The translations under genes were made by a program, and so were the position numbers. The notes under the pieces are model-generated. The model did no database searches. It saw nothing but the letters and a program-made list of their open reading frames with translations, and had not been told where the DNA came from. Shown here in pieces: positions 6,961 through 12,255 of a DNA stretch of 12,255 bases; within the stretch, counting starts at the first letter, position 1; each line of letters begins with the position of its first letter. Source of the DNA: JBDTNK01 sp039933775 (GTDB lineage: Bacteria > Chloroflexota > Limnocylindria > QHBO01); the NCBI GenBank assembly GCA_039933775.1, contig JBDTNK010000060.1, positions 1-12,255 of the forward strand, read 5' to 3'.

Positions 6961-8628
6961 ATGGCATCACGGCCCTTTGACACCCTCATCCAGGGAGGGC
7001 GCGTCCTCGACGGCGCCGGCAATCCCTGGCGTCGCGCCGATGTCGGAATCATCGATGGGCGGATCACGGCAATCGGGCGACTAGATCCAGAGAGCGCCGA
7101 GAGCCTCATAGACGCGAATGATCGGCTTGTCATGCCGGGCTTCGTCGACGTCCACGCACACTCGGACTTTTCGCTGACGATCAACCGGGGTGCCGAGTCG
7201 CAGGTAGCTCAAGGCATCACGACCGAGGTGATCGGCAACTGCGGCTTTTCTGCGTATCCGCGGATCCCTGCGACGCATGGGCTGCTGTTCGATCCGGAGG
7301 GCGTCGGCGGCGACTGGGAGTCTGTAAACGATTACCTCCGCGTGCTCGATGCTCGGCCACTTGGCGATAACGTCGTCTCCCTCGTCGGCCACGGCACGAT
7401 CCGGCATGCCGCGATGGGCGGCGACAACCGGGCACCAACGCCCGATGAGCTCCACGCGATGGAGAACTTATTGGGTGAGGCCATGGCCGGCGGTGCCGCT
7501 GGCATGTCGACCGGTCTGGATTACGTGCCGGGGAGCTTCGCGGAGACCGATGAGCTCATCGCGCTGTGTCGGGTCATTTCCCGATACGGCGGCGTCTACG
7601 CAAGCCACCTTCGTGGGTATACGTCGACACTGATTGACGCCGTCAAGGAGGCCATCCGGCTCGGCGAGGAGAGTGGCTGCGCGATTCAACTGTCGCACAT
7701 GGATGTCTTCGGCCGCGCGAACTGGGGCAAGGCGGCGCTCGTCATCGAGCTGGTGAACGCCGCGCGGGAGCGGGGAGTGGACGTCACGGCTGACATGATG
7801 GCGTATCCGACGGCGGGCGCCTGGTGGGCGCCTCGCGCGATCTTCCCCGACGACGTCTACGCGTGGCGCCAGCCGGCGCGCGAGGCTCTGCCGCAGCTCA
7901 TCCGGCAGCTGGAAGATCGCGGGCGCCGTGATGAGCTGCGCCGCATCGTCGAAGCCCGCCGTCAGCAGGCGAAGCAGGGCTTCCACGAGGAGCTCCTCAT
8001 CTTCTCGACCTGGGACGACATCTATCTCAACGGCGTCGCGGACGGCAGTGTCAACACCGGCCAGGTTGGGCGCTCGATCGGCGCCATCGGGCGCGACGCG
8101 GGCATCGAGCCGGTCGATTTGTACTTCGAGCTTCTGCTCACCGAGCAGTCCGATCTGTCCTCGACCCACATCGCGATCAACGAGGAGGACTACGTCAACT
8201 TCTGTCGCCAGCCCTGGATGATGTTTGGGACCGATTCGATCGCGACGACACCTGAGCTAAGCGGCCAGCCGTTCAATACGATCCAGGCGCACCCGCGCCA
8301 TTACGCCAACTTCGTCCGGGTGCTCGCCAACCACGTCCGCGATCGTGGGTGGCTGACGATCGAGGATGCCGTCCGCAAGATGGCATCCCTACCGGCCACT
8401 CGTTTCGGCCTCACAGACCGCGGCCTGCTCGTGCCCGGGGCAGCCGCGGACGTGCTTGTCGTCGACCTCCCGAACGTCACCGAGGTCGCAACCTGGATCG
8501 ATCCGCGCCAGTACCCCAGCGGCATCGACTACGTGCTCGTGAACGGGTCCGTAACGGTAGATCACGGCCGCTTCACCGGCAGCCTCGCTGGCCGTCCATT
8601 GCGCATGCAATTCGGCTCGGCGGCTTGA
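6961..8628 (+). CDS. N-acyl-D-amino-acid deacylase (D-aminoacylase) family amidohydrolase
   Basis: A 555-residue cytoplasmic zinc hydrolase of the D-aminoacylase branch of the amidohydrolase superfamily, expected to split an N-acyl-D-amino acid, or a related amide, into acid and free amino acid. Metal ligands expected from the Alcaligenes enzyme all appear: H65 and H67 in VDVHAHSD, C94 in EVIGNCGFS, H216 in ASHLRGY, H246 in QLSHMD and D425 in GTDSI. A HPRHYANF motif at 444-451 also belongs to the family. The N-terminal (6-60) and C-terminal (485-550) strands form the small beta sandwich. No carboxylated Lys of hydantoinases is seen. ATG 6961 follows AAAGGAGTGG (6941-6950), spacing slightly long; upstream in-frame extension would run into the ATPase F gene. 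Length is slightly above the roughly 480-530 usual. Specificity for D-residues is inferred from family only. Confidence 0.88.
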   Translation: MASRPFDTLIQGGRVLDGAGNPWRRADVGIIDGRITAIGRLDPESAESLIDANDRLVMPGFVDVHAHSDFSLTINRGAESQVAQGITTEVIGNCGFSAYPRIPATHGLLFDPEGVGGDWESVNDYLRVLDARPLGDNVVSLVGHGTIRHAAMGGDNRAPTPDELHAMENLLGEAMAGGAAGMSTGLDYVPGSFAETDELIALCRVISRYGGVYASHLRGYTSTLIDAVKEAIRLGEESGCAIQLSHMDVFGRANWGKAALVIELVNAARERGVDVTADMMAYPTAGAWWAPRAIFPDDVYAWRQPAREALPQLIRQLEDRGRRDELRRIVEARRQQAKQGFHEELLIFSTWDDIYLNGVADGSVNTGQVGRSIGAIGRDAGIEPVDLYFELLLTEQSDLSSTHIAINEEDYVNFCRQPWMMFGTDSIATTPELSGQPFNTIQAHPRHYANFVRVLANHVRDRGWLTIEDAVRKMASLPATRFGLTDRGLLVPGAAADVLVVDLPNVTEVATWIDPRQYPSGIDYVLVNGSVTVDHGRFTGSLAGRPLRMQFGSAA

Positions 8629-8652
8629 ATTTCGTTGTCAGGAGAACCATCC

Positions 8653-9723
8653 ATGCTCACAGCGCCATCAACAATCCAGCTCTCGGACGAACAGGAGCAA
8701 CACGCAAGTCGCCTTCACGCGGCGAGCCTGGTGATTGACGGGTCGTCGGTCGTCAATAACGAACCTGGCCACATTGAGCGCTTCCGCGCTGGAGGCGTGA
8801 CGGCGACGAACCACACCGTCACGAATCCTGCCAGCGGGACGGTCGATGCCCTGCGTGAGATCAACACCTATCGACGCTGGATTGATGCCAACCGCGAGAA
8901 CGTGCTGTTGGCCAGCACCGTGGCCGACATCCGTACCGCCAAGGAGACCGGTCGCGAAGCCATCATCTTCGGTCCGCAGAACACCGACTTCCTCGGTACT
9001 GATCTGAACTTGCTCGGCACCTTCTACGACGTTGGTGTGCGCGTCATGCAGCTGACCTATCAGCGCCAGAATGCCGTCGGCTCAGGATGCGGCGAGAGAC
9101 GCGACGCCGGACTCTCAACATTCGGGCGAGAGCTGGTCGCCGAGATGGATGCGATGGGCATAGTCGTCGACCTCTCCCACTGCGGGGCGGTGACGGCGGC
9201 TGACGCCATCGCCACATCTCGCAACCCGGTGATCTTCAGCCACGCTCATCCGGCCGCGATCGCACCGCATATCCGTGCCAAGGACGATGACCTGCTGCGG
9301 GCGCTCGCCGCCGGCGGCGGAGTCATTGGCATCACCGCCCTGTCGGCATTCCTCTACGACCCAGACAAGCCCAAGGAGCGGCCCGGGCTGCCGAGTTTCG
9401 TCAAGCACCTCCGGTACCTCATCGATCTCATCGGCATCGACCACGTCAGCATCGGCCTCGACTTCGACGAGACGATCACGTACGAGAAATGGGAGGCCGA
9501 TCACAAGCGCTGGCCCGAGCTGCAGCCCGGCTGGTCGTTCGAGGAACGCAGATGTCGCGACCTGACGAGCGCGGCCGAAGCCGGCAACGTTACACGTGCG
9601 CTCGTGGCTGACGGATTCACCGACGACGAGATCCAAAAGATTCTGGGTCTCAACCTCCTGCGCGTTTTCGAGCAGGTATGGCAAGGGGGCACTTCCACCC
9701 AGGGAAAGGGTATCGACCAATGA
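8653..9723 (+). CDS. Peptidase M19 (membrane dipeptidase) homologue lacking part of the metal site
   Basis: A 356-residue M19/renal-dipeptidase fold protein. Conserved parts: LHAASLVIDG at 21-30, GVRVMQLTYQRQN (128-140), LSTFGRELVAEM, VVDLSHCG with His176, FSHAHP with His197, HIRAKDDDLLRA with Arg208, GGGVIGI and GLDFDE (268-273), and the final ILGLNLLRVF helix. In classic M19 enzymes DGHxD gives two zinc ligands and a Glu near residue 110 bridges the two metals. Here the first site reads DGSSV (29-33) and the second FGPQN with Gln109, so three of five ligands are missing. It may be a one-metal enzyme, act on another substrate, or be a catalytically changed subfamily. No signal peptide or membrane anchor, so cytoplasmic. 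ATG 8653 has AGGAG (8640-8644) 8 nt upstream; the stop overlaps the binding-protein start (ATGA). Confidence 0.82.
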   Translation: MLTAPSTIQLSDEQEQHASRLHAASLVIDGSSVVNNEPGHIERFRAGGVTATNHTVTNPASGTVDALREINTYRRWIDANRENVLLASTVADIRTAKETGREAIIFGPQNTDFLGTDLNLLGTFYDVGVRVMQLTYQRQNAVGSGCGERRDAGLSTFGRELVAEMDAMGIVVDLSHCGAVTAADAIATSRNPVIFSHAHPAAIAPHIRAKDDDLLRALAAGGGVIGITALSAFLYDPDKPKERPGLPSFVKHLRYLIDLIGIDHVSIGLDFDETITYEKWEADHKRWPELQPGWSFEERRCRDLTSAAEAGNVTRALVADGFTDDEIQKILGLNLLRVFEQVWQGGTSTQGKGIDQ

Positions 9724-11321
9724 AGCGGATCCCAACTATCCCAGTTGTCGTCGCTCTGGTGCTCGCAGCGTGCGGCGGAGCTCCGACGACGAGTCCCGGG
9801 GCGAGTGGTGCTCCTCCGGCGGCAGAGGATATCTCGCTCGTCGTCCCGGTTCGCGCCGAGGCGAAGTCGCTGAATCCCGACTGGCAGAACGACAGCGGTG
9901 GCTACTGGGCGAACGGCAACATCTACAGCCGCCTCGTCATTCTCGACTGGGGGTCTGTCACCGGCACCGTCGCATATGGCGATCTCGCCGAATCGTGGGA
10001 AGGAAACGAGGACGGGACCTCGTACACATTCCACCTACGTGATGGCGTGACCTGGCATGACGGTGAGCCATTCACATCGGCCGACGTGGTCTACACATTC
10101 GAGACCATCGTCGAGAAGGAATACCCGTTGAAGCAGTATCTCGCCGGGGCGGAGATCACCGCGCCCGACGACTTGACTGTCCAAGTCGATTTCGCGGAGC
10201 CGAACGTCGCCTTCGTCCCGCTACTGGCGCAGGCCTCGAACTGGTACGGCGCCATCTTGCCGAAGCACATCTATGAGGGCACCGACTGGTCGACTAATCC
10301 CGCGAACGAGGAGCCCATCGGCACCGGACCGTTCAAGTTCGCGAGCTGGGACAAGGGGACGCAGATCAGCCTGGATGCCAACCCTGACTATTTCCAGGGC
10401 GCTCCCGAGATCGACCGCCTCACATTCCAGTTCGTCGCTGACGCACAGGTCGCACAGGCCGGTTTCGATGCGGGCGAGTTCCCCTATCTGACGAACGACT
10501 ACGTGACGAACTTCCCCCAGCTGGCCGGGCTGGCCGAGGGAGACGATCCGATTGTGGTCGAGACACCATCGCTGTACGACCGATCGCTCATGTTCAACTT
10601 GAGCAACGAGTTCCTCGCTAATCCACTCGTGCGCCAGGCCATTGCCTACGGTATCGATCGGGAGGCGATGAACCAGACCGCGTTTGCCGGCCTATGGGAA
10701 CCCACGTACAACGCGGGCATCTCGAGCGTCAGCGACTTCCTCAACGCCGACGCTGTCTTCCCGCAGCATGACCTCGAACGCGCGAAGGAGCTCCTTGACG
10801 AGGCTGGCTATCCCGAGGGTCCCGACGGAACGCGGTTCGCGCTCAGCGTCACCAACTACCCGGTCGCCGACAGCAACCTCATCGCCGAGGTCGCGGTGCA
10901 GCAGCTCAAGGCGATCGGCATCGATGCCACCTGGGAGCAGTACGACCTGCCAACTTGGCTCGACAAGCTGAAAGCGGGTGACTTCGACATCACGAGCTAC
11001 TTCGTGCGGTACGGGCCGGATCCGGCTGCGTACGGGGAGCATTTCGGCGTCGACGGCCCTCGCAACTTCATGGGCTACGAGAATGATCGCGTCGAGGAGC
11101 TGCTTGCCGAGGGGCGGGTAACGACCGACGTGGAGGCCCGCAAGGACATCTATGGCCAGGTGCAGGAGCAGCTGATTGAGGATGTGCCCTACCTACCGCT
11201 CTTCACGGAGCACAAGTTCAGCCTCGTTCACGCCGGCTGGACGGGCTTCGCGGTGATGGAGGACGGCTACAACAAGTCCATGGGCTGGTTCGGCTTCTAC
11301 GCCGCCCACAAGACCAACTAA
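9720..11321 (+). CDS. Extracytoplasmic solute-binding lipoprotein, peptide family 5
   Basis: A 533-residue binding protein of the SBP_bac_5 (DppA/OppA) family that captures the solute outside the membrane and delivers it to the permeases. A short signal peptide (MKRIP then hydrophobic 7-17) ends in the lipobox LAAC, with lipidated Cys18, followed by a flexible Thr/Ser/Pro/Ala/Gly linker to about residue 37. Family motifs follow: DLAESWE, YTFHLRDGVTWHDGEPFTSADVVYTF split over two lines of the fold (about 103-130), GTGPFKFASW, and RQAIAYGIDREAM near 310. ATG 9720 was chosen over an in-frame ATG 42 nt upstream because it gives a proper signal peptide, has GGGAAAGGG (9702-9710) 9 nt upstream and forms an ATGA overlap with the dipeptidase stop. 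It is the last gene of the transport run, not the first as is usual. Ligand unknown. Confidence 0.93.
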   Translation: MKRIPTIPVVVALVLAACGGAPTTSPGASGAPPAAEDISLVVPVRAEAKSLNPDWQNDSGGYWANGNIYSRLVILDWGSVTGTVAYGDLAESWEGNEDGTSYTFHLRDGVTWHDGEPFTSADVVYTFETIVEKEYPLKQYLAGAEITAPDDLTVQVDFAEPNVAFVPLLAQASNWYGAILPKHIYEGTDWSTNPANEEPIGTGPFKFASWDKGTQISLDANPDYFQGAPEIDRLTFQFVADAQVAQAGFDAGEFPYLTNDYVTNFPQLAGLAEGDDPIVVETPSLYDRSLMFNLSNEFLANPLVRQAIAYGIDREAMNQTAFAGLWEPTYNAGISSVSDFLNADAVFPQHDLERAKELLDEAGYPEGPDGTRFALSVTNYPVADSNLIAEVAVQQLKAIGIDATWEQYDLPTWLDKLKAGDFDITSYFVRYGPDPAAYGEHFGVDGPRNFMGYENDRVEELLAEGRVTTDVEARKDIYGQVQEQLIEDVPYLPLFTEHKFSLVHAGWTGFAVMEDGYNKSMGWFGFYAAHKTN

Positions 11322-11327
11322 CCGATG

Positions 11328-11358
11328 GGCCCGCCCGACGGCGACCGTCGGGCGGGCC
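11328..11358 (+). terminator. Strong 14-bp GC hairpin after the binding-protein gene
   Basis: Positions 11328-11341 pair perfectly with 11345-11358 around a CGA loop; the stem starts 6 nt after the stop codon. The bases that follow (tgcaccac) are not a T-run, so it resembles the U-less hairpins reported for high-GC bacteria, a factor-assisted terminator, or a 3' stabiliser of the transporter mRNA. It sits 29 nt before the next start codon, so partial read-through to that gene is possible. Confidence 0.65.
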
Positions 11359-11366
11359 TGCACCAC

Positions 11367-11375
11367 AAAGGAGGT
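11367..11375 (+). promoter_or_regulatory. Near-perfect Shine-Dalgarno of the amidohydrolase gene
   Basis: AAAGGAGGT is complementary to the 16S 3' end and precedes ATG 11387 by 11 nt. The in-frame TTG at 11375 overlaps this site and cannot be the start. It implies efficient translation of the downstream gene whenever the upstream hairpin is read through or bypassed. Confidence 0.7.
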
Positions 11376-11386
11376 TGTCCACGACG

Positions 11387-12163
11387 ATGCTCGCCATCGA
11401 TACGCATTGCCATATTGGGAAAAGCCAGAATTCACAGTCCGGGGGTATCGACGGTGACGCGCTGATCGAAGGCATGGACCGCTACGGCATCGCGGCTGCG
11501 ATCGTCCTGCCTCTACCGAGCGTTGAAGACTATGTCGCTGAGCACGACCGTATCGCCCGGCTCGTGGAGAAGTATCCGGGCCGCATCTTCGGCTCGGTCT
11601 GCATTCGGCCGCAGGTCGGCCAAGAGCTCGTCTATCGCGAGACGAAGCGGTGCGTTACGGAGCTCGGTTTCGTCGCTATCAAGTTTCACCCGATGCATCA
11701 CGGAGGATCGCCGGCATCCCAGCGCGGCGACACGATCTTTGAGGTGGCGCAGGAGTTCAAGCTCCCAGTCATGTCTCACACAGGACCGGGCGCCCCGTGG
11801 TCGTTGCCGTCAATGCTGATCCCTGCAGCCCGGAAGTACCCCGACGTCACGTTCATCGCGGCTCACGCCGGGATGGAGATCTACGCCGAGGATGCGTGGG
11901 TGGCCGGTCTTGTCTGCGACAATGTCTTGATGGACAGCGCCTGGACAAGTCCTGGCGCCACCAAGATGCTGATCGACAAGCTCGGTGCGGATCGGATGAT
12001 GATGTCGACAGACCTGCCATCGAACAACAGCACCGAGATGGCGAAATGGCGTGATCTGCCTATCACCGACCTCCAGCGAGAGGAATGCCTGGTGAACGTG
12101 CCGGTGAGGGTCTTCCGACTTGCGGACCACGGCTGGGATCCGGCGCGATTCGAGCAAGCGTGA
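11387..12163 (+). CDS. Amidohydrolase-2 (ACMSD-like) family hydrolase or decarboxylase
   Basis: A 258-residue TIM-barrel metal enzyme of the amidohydrolase-2 group, which includes ACMSD-type decarboxylases and small lactone or amide hydrolases. Metal and active-site motifs are DTHCHIG (His7 and His9), IKFHP (Lys99, His101), MSHTG (His131), AHAG (His160) and STDLP (Asp209). It is on the short side for the family (usually 270-340) but the barrel strands are all there. No signal peptide, so cytoplasmic. ATG 11387 is the start that fits the strong Shine-Dalgarno. It follows the transporter run after a hairpin, in the same direction, and runs straight into the next gene with only 3 nt between. It probably acts on a product of the imported compound; whether it hydrolyses or decarboxylates cannot be told. 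Confidence 0.85.
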   Translation: MLAIDTHCHIGKSQNSQSGGIDGDALIEGMDRYGIAAAIVLPLPSVEDYVAEHDRIARLVEKYPGRIFGSVCIRPQVGQELVYRETKRCVTELGFVAIKFHPMHHGGSPASQRGDTIFEVAQEFKLPVMSHTGPGAPWSLPSMLIPAARKYPDVTFIAAHAGMEIYAEDAWVAGLVCDNVLMDSAWTSPGATKMLIDKLGADRMMMSTDLPSNNSTEMAKWRDLPITDLQREECLVNVPVRVFRLADHGWDPARFEQA

Positions 12164-12166
12164 CCG

Positions 12167-12255
12167 ATGTCGCCCAGTCCGGATGTCCACATTCCGTCTG
12201 AGCCCCACGCACTCGACGAGATCCTGAGTCTCGACGATTTCGAGCCGGTGGCGCG
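12167..12255 (+). CDS. Start of a possible FMN-dependent alpha-hydroxy-acid dehydrogenase (partial)
   Basis: Twenty-nine codons from ATG 12167 to the window edge, 3 nt after the previous stop. The peptide (MSPSPDVHIPSEPHALDEI then LSLDDFEPVA) ends in a LxDFExxA pattern typical of the N-terminal helix of FMN-dependent alpha-hydroxy-acid oxidases and dehydrogenases such as glycolate or lactate oxidase. Those enzymes turn a 2-hydroxy acid into the 2-oxo acid, which would fit a catabolic role beside the divergent aldehyde dehydrogenase. No clear Shine-Dalgarno is visible, so coupling to the upstream gene is likely. The flavin-binding and catalytic residues lie outside the window, so the family call rests on one short motif. 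Confidence 0.5.
   Translation, partial: MSPSPDVHIPSEPHALDEILSLDDFEPVA

Noticed and set aside
7468..8169. 233-residue minus-strand frame inside the D-aminoacylase-family gene
   Set aside because: Antisense shadow of a conserved enzyme; no recognisable motif and no ribosome binding site.
9678..9719. Earlier in-frame ATG at 9678 for the binding protein
   Set aside because: It would put 14 polar residues before the signal peptide and overlap the dipeptidase gene by 46 nt; ATG 9720 gives a proper lipoprotein signal.
9115..9735. 206-residue minus-strand frame across the M19 gene
   Set aside because: Composition and position are those of a shadow frame; the plus-strand gene is well supported.

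Overview
The window is GC-rich DNA with frequent GTG starts and tightly packed genes, several overlapping by four bases. It encodes an Sbp-type lipoprotein with a short low-complexity Ser/Pro/Ala/Gly linker after the lipobox. This suits a high-GC free-living bacterium with lipid-anchored binding proteins, such as Chloroflexota or Actinomycetota. The phylum is inference only; no rRNA, tRNA or marker gene is present.

Layout: (1) 1-212, the 3' end of a sensor histidine kinase on +. (2) 213-565, a non-coding or poorly coding gap with two small hairpins and one doubtful membrane microprotein frame. (3) 566-1957, an aldehyde dehydrogenase on -. (4) A divergent regulatory gap of about 58 bp holding an imperfect palindrome and a candidate -10 box. 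(5) 2016-11321 on +, a long run: GntR-type regulator, oligo/dipeptide ABC permeases B and C, ATPases D and F, an N-acyl-D-amino-acid deacylase-type amidohydrolase, an M19 dipeptidase homologue, and the extracytoplasmic binding lipoprotein. Regulator/B, B/C, C/D, D/F and dipeptidase/binding protein all overlap by 4 nt (GTGA or ATGA). (6) A 14-bp GC-rich hairpin without a U-tract after the binding protein. (7) An ACMSD-like (amidohydrolase-2) hydrolase, 11387-12163. (8) From 12167 to the edge, the first 29 codons of a gene that looks like an FMN-dependent alpha-hydroxy-acid dehydrogenase.

Read together, the genes describe a self-regulated scavenging locus. A lipoprotein-dependent Dpp/Opp-type importer brings in a small peptide or N-acylated amino acid. 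Two cytoplasmic hydrolases, one of the D-aminoacylase family and one of the M19 dipeptidase family, would release free amino acids or acyl groups. The downstream amidohydrolase, possible alpha-hydroxy-acid oxidase and divergent aldehyde dehydrogenase could process the products. The real substrate is not determined by the sequence. The least ordinary parts are the M19 protein, which lacks the family's HxD and bridging Glu metal ligands; a perfect 14-bp inverted repeat inside the DppD-like coding region; a GntR regulator with an unrecognised sensor domain and a possibly near-leaderless start; and the binding protein being the last gene of the transport operon, coupled to a hydrolase. No mobile element, CRISPR array, tRNA or rRNA was seen.
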